DNA from: JBHEBG01 sp046557915 | GTDB lineage: Bacteria; Bacteroidota; Bacteroidia; Flavobacteriales; Flavobacteriaceae | NCBI RefSeq assembly: GCF_046557915.1 | Contig: NZ_JBHEBG010000003.1 | Coordinates: forward strand, 1 to 64,000 | DNA length: 64,000 bases | Direction of reading: 5' to 3' | Shown here: piece by piece, positions 34,177 through 42,720 of the stretch | Numbering within the stretch: position 1 is the stretch's first letter | Layout of the letters: each line of letters opens with the position of its first letter | Position numbers and translations under genes: made by a program | The notes under the pieces: generated by a model | The model's input: only the letters and a program-made list of their open reading frames with translations | The model's database searches: none | What the model was told of the DNA's origin: nothing

Positions 34177-34194
34177 TTATGACCTAAATCATAA
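34177..34194 (-). promoter_or_regulatory. Crp/Fnr-like palindrome upstream of the small membrane protein
   Basis: TTATGA (34177-34182) and TCATAA (34189-34194) with a six-base CCTAAA centre make a perfect inverted repeat of the TGA-N6-TCA type bound by Crp/Fnr proteins. It lies 54 bp before the membrane-protein start and 62 bp after the end of a Crp/Fnr gene. Confidence 0.6.
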
Positions 34195-34255
34195 CCGTCA
34201 TTAGTTTGCATTTTGTGGAATAAGTGGAAGCCCGCAGCTAAATTGAAGGTAATAG

Positions 34256-34852
34256 TTAACGCAGTATTTTATGATGCTCTAACTTAATGGCGCCTTTTTT
34301 CTGTAAGGATTTAATGGAGCGTATTACGGTTTCTACACGCAATCCGGTTAAATCTGCCATTTGTTGTCTAGAGAGCTCTACTTTATAGATTTCATCTGGG
34401 TTTAGCTTATGGATATGTTTTTTAAAATAATCCATTAAACGTAACAAGCGGTGCTCGGCATTTTCTGAAGAGATTTCCGCAACCATCATAGCTTTATAAT
34501 GTAGGCGATTGGCTAGGGTCTGGGTAACCTGTAAGTGTACATCAGGATTGGCTACCAAAAGTTCAAAAAATGCTTCTTTTTTTAGTTTCCAAACATAACT
34601 GTCCGTTACAGCTTCTGCATGGGCAGGATAGTTTCTTTCGCTAAACAGCGGCGGTTCCCCAAAACTACTACCTGGTTTAAAGATACCTTGTATAAACTCC
34701 TTACCATCATCATTAAAATTGTTCATTTTGATTTCACCCAAAGCTACCTGATAATAGAATTTTGCTTTAGAGTTAATGGTAAAAAGTGTGTCCCTTCGTT
34801 TTACGAATATCTTTTCAGCATTATAGGATACAAGCAACTCTTCGGAAATCAT
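34256..34852 (-). CDS. Crp/Fnr-family transcriptional regulator
   Basis: A 198-residue regulator. The sensor barrel (about 10-115) is divergent, with QVALGEIKM and FKPGSSFGEPPLFSERNYPAHAEAVT resembling the cNMP roll, and a long helix leads to a winged helix with LSRQQMADLTGLRVETVIRSIKSL. No Cys ligands for an iron-sulfur centre are visible, so cAMP, haem or redox sensing is open. MISEELL (34852) is chosen as start; a Met four codons upstream is possible. It precedes the membrane protein with the nearby palindrome. Confidence 0.88.
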   Translation of the reverse strand: MISEELLVSYNAEKIFVKRRDTLFTINSKAKFYYQVALGEIKMNNFNDDGKEFIQGIFKPGSSFGEPPLFSERNYPAHAEAVTDSYVWKLKKEAFFELLVANPDVHLQVTQTLANRLHYKAMMVAEISSENAEHRLLRLMDYFKKHIHKLNPDEIYKVELSRQQMADLTGLRVETVIRSIKSLQKKGAIKLEHHKILR

Positions 34853-34993
34853 GAAAATGTACAAATAACGATTTTGTAGGCAGCAAATTAAGAACTTAAG
34901 CTGTTTTGAAGCGTATTAAACCTAAAAAACTTGGCGGATGGCTATAATTATATAAATAGGATTCAATAATTTTCCGATATTGCATGCCCTAAG

Positions 34994-35068
34994 GGGATAT
35001 TAGCTCAGTTGGTTTAGAGCGCTGCCTTGACAGGGCAGAGGTCACTGGTTCGAATCCAGTATATCCCA
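34994..35068 (+). tRNA. tRNA-Val (anticodon GAC)
   Basis: GGGATAT (34994-35000) pairs with ATATCCC (35061-35067), discriminator A at 35068. The anticodon stem CTGCC/GGCAG holds loop TTGACAG with anticodon GAC. The T arm ACTGG-TTCGAAT-CCAGT is identical to that of the other tRNA-Val in the window. CCA is not encoded. Confidence 0.95.
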
Positions 35069-35105
35069 CAATCCCGATACCATTTTAGGACTGGTATGGT
35101 AATGT

Positions 35106-35507
35106 TTAATTGGCTTGTACAGAGGAAAAAACAATAGTGCAGGTCTTGGATTTACCAAACCATTGCACTCTTTTCTTTGCGGCCGTTGTATATATGAAGT
35201 CCCTGATAATTTTGGGTACAAGGGTCATTAACCTAGCGACTTTTTGAAACTTTGGAATTTTGGATAGGATTTTTAGAAAACCATCGGAGTGGGTATGTAC
35301 ACCCTGCTCATCTATAAGTATTACCGTCTCTAAACGTTCCACAGCAAAGTTATTTGCTTTTAACAGCGTTTTTCCTTCCCAGGACTGGAACGCTACAAAT
35401 CGAAAGTTCTTATCCGGTGAAAAACGCAAAATATTCGTCACCACACCGTTGCACAGCCTGCATTCGCCATCAAAAATGATAATATTTTCCTTGCTTATAT
35501 TTTTCAT
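35106..35507 (-). CDS. DCC-family (DUF393) thiol-disulfide oxidoreductase-like protein
   Basis: A 133-residue protein of the DCC/DUF393 family, named for the N-terminal Asp-Cys-Cys motif, here IIFDGECRLCNG with a CxxC pair (Cys16, Cys19). The family has a thioredoxin-like fold and is presumed to be redox active; its partner is unknown. No signal peptide is present. It lies 23 bp behind the LolD-like ATPase gene on the same strand, so it may be co-transcribed with the ABC exporter and murF. Confidence 0.9.
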   Translation of the reverse strand: MKNISKENIIIFDGECRLCNGVVTNILRFSPDKNFRFVAFQSWEGKTLLKANNFAVERLETVILIDEQGVHTHSDGFLKILSKIPKFQKVARLMTLVPKIIRDFIYTTAAKKRVQWFGKSKTCTIVFSSVQAN

Positions 35508-35530
35508 CGCTAAATTGAAGCGGTTTTAGA

Positions 35531-36199
35531 TTATAGTCGTACAGAGCCATCAATAATTTCAATTACCCTATCCGATTTTTTTTGGAGCTCCAAATTATGT
35601 GTTGCCATAATTACGGTCTTGTTCTTTGCCGCTGTTATTTCCCTCAGGAGTTCAAAGATCAACAGGGTGTTTTTCTGATCTAGGTTTCCCGTGGGTTCGT
35701 CGGCAATTAGGATCGATGGATTGTTGATCAGGGCCCGGGCAATGGCAACTCGTTGTTGTTGGCCGCCAGAAAGCAATTGAGCTGGATGTTTCGAATAACC
35801 TTCCATGCCCATTTCCCTTAATAAGGTTAGTGCTTCCTCCCTAATTAGACTTACTTTTTTTTCTCCCAGTTTCATGGCAGGTAACATCACATTTTGTAAT
35901 ACATTGAATTCCGGTAATAGATAATGGAATTGATATACAAATCCGATATGTTTGTTTCTAAAGGCCGCTAGACGATCGGCCTTTAAGCTTTTAATGTTTT
36001 TGTCATGTATAAACAAATCACCTTCAAAATCCGTGTCCAAGGTGGCCAGAATATATAAAAGTGTGGATTTTCCACTCCCCGAAGTACCAAATATTGATAC
36101 CAATTCCCCTGCTTCTGCATATATGGAAACGTTATTGAGTATCTGCTGCCTTTGGGGAAGCAGGAAGTGTTTATAAATATGTTTGGCCTCTAACATCAT
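35531..36199 (-). CDS. ABC exporter ATP-binding protein (LolD/MacB-like)
   Basis: A 222-residue ABC ATPase. The Walker A is GTSGSGKST (about 38), the signature LLSGGQQQRVAIARAL (about 142) and Walker B ILIADEPTGNLD. LolD- or MacB-type ATPases power permeases that detach lipoproteins from, or export substrates across, the inner membrane. Its start overlaps the end of the permease gene by four bases, so the two encode one complex. Confidence 0.92.
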   Translation of the reverse strand: MMLEAKHIYKHFLLPQRQQILNNVSIYAEAGELVSIFGTSGSGKSTLLYILATLDTDFEGDLFIHDKNIKSLKADRLAAFRNKHIGFVYQFHYLLPEFNVLQNVMLPAMKLGEKKVSLIREEALTLLREMGMEGYSKHPAQLLSGGQQQRVAIARALINNPSILIADEPTGNLDQKNTLLIFELLREITAAKNKTVIMATHNLELQKKSDRVIEIIDGSVRL

Positions 36200-37413
36200 G
36201 TATTTCTTATTATTGTGGCCGGATCTACCTCGCTGGCCTTTTTGGCAGGAAAGTAACCAGCTAGTACCGCGGTTATTATCCCAAAGGACAGTCCAAGCAG
36301 GTAAAATAAATAATTGAAGTTTACAGGATAGGTATCCACGATAATAAAGTCGGTGGTTTCCAAGGGAGTTTTAGAAATAGCAAAACTGATCAAAAAACCA
36401 AAAATGACCCCCAGAAATGCACCTATGGCTCCTATTAACAGCGATTGGGTAAGAAAAACGAATATGATATCTTTAGATGTGTAACCCATGGTCTTAAGAA
36501 CTGCAATGTCCTTTCTTTTTTGGACAACGGTGATATTCAAGATATTATAGATACCAAACCCTGCAACGAGCAAAAGGGCTATGGAAATGGTCCATGTAAG
36601 GACATTTCTTACCTTATTGCTAACAACAATGGTTTTGTTGTTTTCTTTCCAATCATTTATAGCCACATTTTCCAATGCTTCGTCAAGTAGCCCCCTAAGG
36701 CTTATGTTCTCCCTATCTTTTAGCTTTATATGTACGTGCGAGATCACGGGCTTATCTGCAAGCAAGTGCTGAAGTGTTTTACCAGCTACGTACGTTCTAA
36801 GATGGTCTATAGTAGTGAGTCCAAAACTGAATATCCCCGAAACCTCCAGCATACGGCTCCTTCCGTTGGGTAAGATCATTTTAAGACTATCGCCAACAGC
36901 GAGCTCCAATTTTTGGGCAAGGTTTACACCTAGAAGTATGGCATTGTCGCGATTGAGGCTTGGAAGACCTTCTCCTAGCACTAATCTTCGGTCCAAATCT
37001 ACCATTTTTGTTTCCTGATCAGGAAAGACCCCGTTAACACTCACTGGCAATTGAGCAGTGTTACTGATTAGTATTGCGGGAGAAATAGTTTGATGCGCGT
37101 AAGCGGCAACATTACTGTTTTCGTCCAATAATGAATTTATCTTATCAATCTCATCTAGATGGGGTATACTGTTCTGGAAGATGCTTTTTTCTTTGTTTGC
37201 TCCATGCTTGTTACTTATTATTATGTCCGGGCTCCCATTGAAAACGGCATCGTCCAAAAAAGCATTTACTCCGGTCATGAAGCTAATCATGACAATAAAA
37301 ATGGCCACACCCAGGACCACACCGAAAGTGGCCAGAATACTTTGTTTTTTGCGGTTCAATAAATATTGTAACGCAATAAACAGGTTTACCTTGTTAAAGG
37401 GGTTATTGGACAT
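36196..37413 (-). CDS. FtsX/MacB-type ABC permease
   Basis: A 405-residue permease with an N-terminal transmembrane helix (about 22-48, ILATFGVVLGVAIFIVMI), a large periplasmic domain (about 50-275) and three C-terminal helices (about 278-395) of the FtsX type, including VVQKRKDIAVLKTMGYTSKDI between helices. This is the LolC/LolE or MacB architecture. With the adjoining ATPase it probably extracts lipoproteins or exports a peptide; lipoprotein sorting is plausible given the lipoprotein GldJ nearby. The assignment stays at family level. Confidence 0.9.
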   Translation of the reverse strand: MSNNPFNKVNLFIALQYLLNRKKQSILATFGVVLGVAIFIVMISFMTGVNAFLDDAVFNGSPDIIISNKHGANKEKSIFQNSIPHLDEIDKINSLLDENSNVAAYAHQTISPAILISNTAQLPVSVNGVFPDQETKMVDLDRRLVLGEGLPSLNRDNAILLGVNLAQKLELAVGDSLKMILPNGRSRMLEVSGIFSFGLTTIDHLRTYVAGKTLQHLLADKPVISHVHIKLKDRENISLRGLLDEALENVAINDWKENNKTIVVSNKVRNVLTWTISIALLLVAGFGIYNILNITVVQKRKDIAVLKTMGYTSKDIIFVFLTQSLLIGAIGAFLGVIFGFLISFAISKTPLETTDFIIVDTYPVNFNYLFYLLGLSFGIITAVLAGYFPAKKASEVDPATIIRNT

Positions 37414-37467
37414 ACCAATAGGTCGGGGAAACCTGTAGTCTATTACATTGGTCCGTGGGTGTTTCTT

Positions 37468-38742
37468 CTAAAGGAGCGGTAAGATCCTTTCTAGGGCCAT
37501 ACCCCTGGAGCCTTTGATCAGGATTGTACTTTTTTCCGGTTTATGCTCCTTTAGGTATAACTTCAGGGTATCAAAAGAGCTAAAGGTTTGTAAAGAGGAA
37601 GTTACTCCATCAAAATTGACGCCTACTAGAAAAATCTTGTCAAATCCCAGTTTTGCGGCCATGTCTGCAATATATTGATGTTCCTTGGCAGCGGTTTCCC
37701 CAAGCTCGAACATATCGCCCAAGAATACTATTTTTGGAGTTCCTGTCATGTTCTTGAAATTCTGTAATGCCGCCTCCATGCTCGTAGGGTTCGCATTGTA
37801 GGCATCCAAGACTATTTTATGTCCGTTTTGGATTATGACTTGAGAGCGGTTGTTTTGCGGTACAAAACTTTCAATAGCACTTTTTGTATCCGCTATTGGA
37901 ACGTTAAAATATTTACCCATAAGTACAGCAATGGCACAGTTGGTAAAGTTGTAACTACCGATTAACTGCGATTTAATAATAACATCCTCGGCCTTGAGTG
38001 CCACGTACGGATCGGCCCCTAAAAAAAGGATGTTGTAATAGGTATGGTTATGCCCGCTAAACCCCATTTTTTTAATATAGCTGCGTAGTTTCTTTTCTTG
38101 GATTTCGTCATCGGCATTTAGAAAAACCGATTTGTCGTTATCCATTAGATAATCATAAAGCTCGCTTTTTCCTTTAATAACTCCTGCTTCACCACCAAAT
38201 CCTTCTAAATGTGCTTTGCCAAAATTGGTGATATACCCAAAATCTGGCTGCGCTATTTTACAAAGGAAACTTATTTCTTTTTGATGGTTGGCACCCATTT
38301 CCACGATTGCTATTTCGGTATCTTGGGTAATGGAGAGCAAGGTAAGTGGAACCCCAATATGGTTATTTAGATTTCCTTGGGTGGCAATGGTGCTGTATTT
38401 TTTGGAGAGCACGGCATGGATGAGTTCTTTTGTAGTGGTCTTGCCATTACTTCCGGTAAGAGCAATTACACGCGCCTTGTAATAATTTCTGTGAAAGTTG
38501 GCCAATTGCTGAAGGGTTTCCAGTGCATTGTCCACCAATAAGGTCTTGTTGGAAAAATGTTGCTCTTTTTCGTCTATTATGGCTAGGCTTGCTCCTTTGG
38601 CAAGGGCTTCTGATGCATAGAGGTTACCATTAAAGTTGTCTCCTTTTAAGGCAAAGAAGATATCATCCTTTTTAAGTTTTCTTGTGTCCGTACAAACGTT
38701 GGGGTGTTGTAAAAAAAATTGGTGCAATTCTTCTATGCTCAT
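37468..38742 (-). CDS. murF: UDP-N-acetylmuramoyl-tripeptide--D-alanyl-D-alanine ligase
   Basis: A 424-residue cytoplasmic Mur ligase that adds D-Ala-D-Ala to the UDP-MurNAc tripeptide. ALTGSNGKTTTKELI (about 94) is the ATP-binding motif; EMGANHQKEI, TNFGKAHLEGFGG and LDAYNANPTSMEAAL are conserved Mur-ligase segments. The length is normal. It lies downstream of gldJ on the same strand with a terminator hairpin between them, and upstream of the ABC exporter. Confidence 0.95.
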   Translation of the reverse strand: MSIEELHQFFLQHPNVCTDTRKLKKDDIFFALKGDNFNGNLYASEALAKGASLAIIDEKEQHFSNKTLLVDNALETLQQLANFHRNYYKARVIALTGSNGKTTTKELIHAVLSKKYSTIATQGNLNNHIGVPLTLLSITQDTEIAIVEMGANHQKEISFLCKIAQPDFGYITNFGKAHLEGFGGEAGVIKGKSELYDYLMDNDKSVFLNADDEIQEKKLRSYIKKMGFSGHNHTYYNILFLGADPYVALKAEDVIIKSQLIGSYNFTNCAIAVLMGKYFNVPIADTKSAIESFVPQNNRSQVIIQNGHKIVLDAYNANPTSMEAALQNFKNMTGTPKIVFLGDMFELGETAAKEHQYIADMAAKLGFDKIFLVGVNFDGVTSSLQTFSSFDTLKLYLKEHKPEKSTILIKGSRGMALERILPLL

Positions 38743-38756
38743 AAATCTAAGATATA

Positions 38757-38786
38757 AAAAAAGCCCTTTTTAAAAAGGGCTTTTTT
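38757..38786 (-). terminator. Terminator between gldJ and murF
   Basis: AAAAAAGCCCTTTT (38757-38770) pairs with AAAAGGGCTTTTTT (38773-38786) around a two-base loop. On the minus strand T-rich sequence follows the stem, so it ends gldJ transcription and murF probably needs its own promoter. Confidence 0.88.
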
Positions 38787-38806
38787 ACACATATTTTTTT
38801 TTGCCG

Positions 38807-40468
38807 TTATCTTACTTTTTTGCCTCTAACGGTTTTATTTTTTGTTTTTGATTTGGATCCAACACGAGACATGGCACATCTAAATCCGATATAATCCGTA
38901 GCCATATATTGAGGTAGGTACCTGCGCTGTGCAGGGTCTAACCAATAGGCTCTATCTCTCCATGACCCACCTTTGAAAACTCTTACCTCATCATTGATCA
39001 GGGTAGTTCTATTGTTGGAGGTATCGTATTGACGAACCACCCTACCAAGAGAATCTCGTTCCACATTATGTTTAGGAGAATTGTACATGGATCTGCCATC
39101 CTCGTCTTCTTCATCACTAAATCTATCAAAGAATCTTGAAGACCCTGGATCACCATCTCTATAACCCCTGTTGTCACTAGAGGAAAAGTTAGTCCTAAGA
39201 TAAGTTTCTTCGTCTCCTACAGGTACCATTTTAATTTCACCAGGAAGGTTCACCGCTACAATTTTGCCATTTGGCAAGGTATCGTAAACGATAGAGTCTC
39301 TTAGTATGTTTACTTTGCCATCTTCTCCGATAGCAGTTTTCATATAGATATTACCTCTATAATAGTTGAAGTCACTAATTTCGTCGTCTACAATTGGACG
39401 GTATACATCGGATACCCATTCTGCAACATTACCGGCCATGTCGTAAAGACCAAGGTCATTGGGCTTATACGATTTAACTTCTGCAGTAATATCCGCTCCA
39501 TCGTCAGACCATCCGGCAATTCCGCCGTAATCTCCTTTTCCTTGTTTAAAGTTCGCCAATTGGTCTCCTCTACCAACACGTTGTCCGTTTCGGGTATAAT
39601 CACCTTCCCAAGGATATTTTTTTCTACCTCTATAGTTGTTGTATTCTCTAGTACCTTGAAGTGCAGCCGCAGCGTACTCCCATTCGGTTTCTGTTGGAAG
39701 TCTATATTCTGGCATTATGATACCACTGCTTCGCTTTGCAAAGGCAGATACGGAATCTTTTTTCTGTTTTCCCTGTAGGGAATCTATCTGGCCGTTATAA
39801 ACGGACTCTGGCCTGTTTAAATAGGCCTCGGTACTAAAGGTGCCTTCTACCTCACCGGTAGCAGCTTTATATTTTGCGTCTTGTGAAAGATACCCTTCCT
39901 TTTCCAACATGGCCTCGTTTACTCGGTCTGTTCTCCATTTGGCAAACTGTACGGCCTGTATCCAATTTACACCAACTACGGGATATTCGGCGTAGGCCGG
40001 GTGTCTTAGATAGTTGTTGGTCATAGTCTCGTTAAATCCGAGTCTATTTCTCCATACCAACGTATCTGGTAAAGCACCCTTGTAAATATTTGCATATTTT
40101 GGATTTTCTGGAGGATAAACACTCTTTAGATAGTCCAGGTATTCTAAGTACATAACATTGGTAACCTCCGTTTCATCCATGTAGAAAGATTGCACATGTT
40201 GTTGCGATGGGGTATTGTTCCAATCGTGCATTACGTCATCTTGTACCTTACCTTTTGTAAAGGTACCGCCTTCCACAAACACCAAACCAGGGGCAGTTGC
40301 CTGTTCTTTGAAATCTGTGTTGTACTGAAAACCACCTTCTTTTGCATTGATTTTCCAACCTGTAGCCCTTGAAACATTTTTGGATGAGGACGAGGATTTT
40401 TTACAACTTGTAAAACTACCCGCTACAACCAGACAAGAGAGTACAACTTTGATAAACTGTTTTTTCAT
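38807..40468 (-). CDS. gldJ: Gliding motility lipoprotein GldJ
   Basis: A 553-residue lipoprotein. The signal peptide ends in a lipobox FTSC with lipid-attachment Cys22. The mature part is a sulfatase-modifying-factor-like (FGE) fold: FVEGGTFTKG, MDETEVTNVMYLEYL, VVGVNWIQAVQFAKW, YRLPTETEWEYAAAA, LYDMAGNVAEWVSD and a C-terminal FKGGSWRD--YWLDPAQRRYLP-YIGFRCA. GldJ is needed for gliding and stabilises type IX secretion components in Flavobacterium. It lies divergent to porV, as in other flavobacteria, though porU is not between them. The basic C-terminal tail (SKTKNKTVRGKKVR) is typical. Confidence 0.95.
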   Translation of the reverse strand: MKKQFIKVVLSCLVVAGSFTSCKKSSSSSKNVSRATGWKINAKEGGFQYNTDFKEQATAPGLVFVEGGTFTKGKVQDDVMHDWNNTPSQQHVQSFYMDETEVTNVMYLEYLDYLKSVYPPENPKYANIYKGALPDTLVWRNRLGFNETMTNNYLRHPAYAEYPVVGVNWIQAVQFAKWRTDRVNEAMLEKEGYLSQDAKYKAATGEVEGTFSTEAYLNRPESVYNGQIDSLQGKQKKDSVSAFAKRSSGIIMPEYRLPTETEWEYAAAALQGTREYNNYRGRKKYPWEGDYTRNGQRVGRGDQLANFKQGKGDYGGIAGWSDDGADITAEVKSYKPNDLGLYDMAGNVAEWVSDVYRPIVDDEISDFNYYRGNIYMKTAIGEDGKVNILRDSIVYDTLPNGKIVAVNLPGEIKMVPVGDEETYLRTNFSSSDNRGYRDGDPGSSRFFDRFSDEEDEDGRSMYNSPKHNVERDSLGRVVRQYDTSNNRTTLINDEVRVFKGGSWRDRAYWLDPAQRRYLPQYMATDYIGFRCAMSRVGSKSKTKNKTVRGKKVR

Positions 40469-40877
40469 AATTTGGACTTGAGTTCAAATACAAACCGCCA
40501 CATGTGGTGGTTTGGAATTCGTATTTTAATTAATTTGTGCGTCACTTTCGGCTTATAAAACGACGAATTGCCTATTATATTTTGTCGCTCTAAAAATATT
40601 TTGGCCAATTTAGCCTGGGCGTATGATGTAAAGCATACCTTCCCAAAAATTATAACGATATAATATGCAATCTAGTATGGATAAACGAGTTTCTTTTTCG
40701 TTTTGACGAATTGTACCGCTTAGAAATTTCATTTTAGGTTAATTTCGCCAGCCATTAGGCCTTTTTTTTGCCCTATTCTTCGTATTGATAGGGATTCGCA
40801 AAAATAATAATGCTTTTATACAAGATAATATTAAAATGGACGTTTATTTGTAATACAACTAAATCATAATAGAAAAA
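40469..40877. other. Divergent gldJ-porV promoter region without porU
   Basis: 409 bp between divergent starts. No ORF or RNA gene is visible. It is AT-rich and contains a small CCACATGTGG palindrome near 40499-40508, possibly an operator. The porU gene commonly found here in flavobacteria is missing. Confidence 0.6.
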
Positions 40878-42020
40878 ATGAAGAAATTATTGATACTCAC
40901 TTTGCTCTGTTTTGTGTGCAAAATATTTGCACAGGAAGACAGGGTAATAACCACTGCAGTGCCCTTTCTTACCATTGCAGCGGACGCTAGGGCAGCGGGT
41001 ATGGGTGATATGGGTGTGGCTACATCTGTTGATGCCTTTTCTCAACAATGGAACCCCGCTAAGTTTGCTTTTGCGGAGCGAAAAATGGGAATAGGAGTTA
41101 GTTACACGCCTTACCTGGAGAGCGTTACTACAGATATAGCGCTCTTAAACGCTAATTTCTACAATAAAATAAATGATCGGAGTGCCTTCGCTGTTAGTGT
41201 TAGATACTTTACCCTAGGGGAAATAGAGCTAAGACAATTTGCCAATGACCCAGGTACAATAGCAAAACCTAATGAGTTTGCCATTGATGGATCTTACTCA
41301 TTAAAATTAAGCGACCAATTTTCCATGGCCGTGGGAGGTAGGTTTATCAGTTCCAATCTAAAACTTCAAGATGCCGGGGTAGATTCTCAGGCGGGCAATA
41401 GTTTTGCCGTAGACGTGGCAGGTTATTATAGATCAAGGGAGATTGCCTATAACAGTTTTGACGGACGTTGGAGGGCAGGTTTCAACATTTCCAATCTTGG
41501 AGGTAAAATACAATACGATGAAGGCGGACAGGAAAACTTTTTACCTGCCAATCTTAAATTAGGTGGTGGTTTCGATTTTATTCTGGATCAGGATAATGTA
41601 TTGGGAATTACCACTGAAATAAACAAATTATTGGTTCCTACACCAAGGGATTTTGATGGCGATGGCGATGTAGACTCGGAAGATAATGCCGAATACCAAG
41701 ATATTACCTTCTTCAATGGTATATTCGAATCGTTTGGGGATGCCCCGGATGGTGGTAGCGAAGAACTTAAGGAATTAACCTGGGCCGTTGGTCTAGAATA
41801 CGTTTATCAAGAAGCCTTTATGGTAAGGGCCGGATATTTTAACGAAAGCGAAGAAAAAGGGTCTAGAAAATTCTTTACACTTGGAGCGGGCTTTCAGTTT
41901 AAATCAGCGCAGATAGATCTATCTTATTTATTCTCTTCCTCACAAGTAAGGAACCCTCTGGAAAATACCCTGAGATTTTCCTTAACCTTTAACTTTGGAG
42001 AAGAATACTATAACAACTAA
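40878..42020 (+). CDS. porV: Type IX secretion outer-membrane protein PorV (LptO)
   Basis: A 380-residue outer-membrane beta-barrel protein with a signal peptide (about 1-18, ending IFAQ). Segments such as PFLTIAADARAAGMGDMGVA at the start of the mature chain and SAQIDLSYLFSS near the end are the PorV/LptO pattern; a Ca-binding-like DFDGDGDVDSED loop lies at about 258-269. PorV shuttles type IX secretion cargo to the PorU sortase. PorV is FadL-like. A terminator follows directly. Confidence 0.92.
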   Translation: MKKLLILTLLCFVCKIFAQEDRVITTAVPFLTIAADARAAGMGDMGVATSVDAFSQQWNPAKFAFAERKMGIGVSYTPYLESVTTDIALLNANFYNKINDRSAFAVSVRYFTLGEIELRQFANDPGTIAKPNEFAIDGSYSLKLSDQFSMAVGGRFISSNLKLQDAGVDSQAGNSFAVDVAGYYRSREIAYNSFDGRWRAGFNISNLGGKIQYDEGGQENFLPANLKLGGGFDFILDQDNVLGITTEINKLLVPTPRDFDGDGDVDSEDNAEYQDITFFNGIFESFGDAPDGGSEELKELTWAVGLEYVYQEAFMVRAGYFNESEEKGSRKFFTLGAGFQFKSAQIDLSYLFSSSQVRNPLENTLRFSLTFNFGEEYYNN

Positions 42021-42042
42021 AATAATCATCAGATTTGATGGA

Positions 42043-42068
42043 AAAACCTGCCTTTGGGCAGGTTTTTC
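42043..42068 (+). terminator. Terminator after porV
   Basis: AAAAACCTGCC (42043-42053) pairs with GGCAGGTTTTT (42058-42068) around a TTTG loop: an 11-bp perfect stem. Confidence 0.92.
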
Positions 42069-42069
42069 T

Positions 42070-42077
42070 ATTTTTGT
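42070..42077 (+). promoter_or_regulatory. Candidate -7 box for cdd
   Basis: TATTTTTG matches TAnnTTTG and lies 30 bp before the cdd start. No -33 TTG at the usual spacing is seen; the box follows directly on the porV terminator. Confidence 0.45.
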
Positions 42078-42107
42078 TCAGATACTAATCGCAATCCAAC
42101 TAGACTT

Positions 42108-42593
42108 ATGAAGAAGCGCCAAGTTACTTTTGACCTAAATGTCTATGATTCTTTTGAGACCCTTTCTGCAGAAGATCAACAACTTATGAAGATGGCTGTG
42201 GCTGCCAGAAAAGATGCCTATGCACCGTATTCAAATTTCTTGGTAGGAGCTGCAGTATTGATGGAAAACGGCGAGGTAGTCATTGGAAACAATCAGGAAA
42301 ATGCTTCGTACCCATCCGGATTATGTGCTGAAAGAGTGGCCGTCTTCCAAGCAGGGGCAAAATATCCCGGTATACCAATAAAAGCCATAGCGATAACTGC
42401 AACTTCCAGAAATTATGTGGTAGGAGAGCCTGCGGCCCCGTGCGGTAATTGTAGGCAATCCATAGTTGAGTACGAACAAAAACAACAATCGCCCATTAGA
42501 TTATTGCTTATGGGGGAAGCAGGGGAAGTGTTACAATGTAAATCCATTGCGGATATTTTACCCTTGGCCTTTAACAGCTCTTTTTTAAGATAG
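42108..42593 (+). CDS. cdd: Cytidine deaminase
   Basis: A 161-residue cytidine deaminase that converts cytidine/deoxycytidine to uridine/deoxyuridine in pyrimidine salvage. The zinc site is CAERVAV (Cys and catalytic Glu) plus PCGNCRQ. AAVARKDAYAPYSNFLVGAAV is the conserved N-terminal part. The start is placed at MKKRQVTF because an upstream frame runs through the porV terminator. cdd lies in the common flavobacterial porV-cdd-pdhA order. Confidence 0.96.
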   Translation: MKKRQVTFDLNVYDSFETLSAEDQQLMKMAVAARKDAYAPYSNFLVGAAVLMENGEVVIGNNQENASYPSGLCAERVAVFQAGAKYPGIPIKAIAITATSRNYVVGEPAAPCGNCRQSIVEYEQKQQSPIRLLLMGEAGEVLQCKSIADILPLAFNSSFLR

Positions 42594-42672
42594 GTTTTTG
42601 CCATCAATTAAATAATGGCATAACCTGTAACTAGCTTTTACCTCAATGTTTTTCCACTATTGATTTAATGTG

Positions 42673-42680
42673 TATTTTTG
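42673..42680 (+). promoter_or_regulatory. Candidate -7 box for pdhA
   Basis: TATTTTTG matches the TAnnTTTG consensus 41 bp before the pdhA start, in the only gap between cdd and pdhA. The -33 element is not clear. Confidence 0.45.
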
Positions 42681-42720
42681 TTTTTCCGTTTTATGAAAAT
42701 TCTACAAAAAAAATAGGTTA

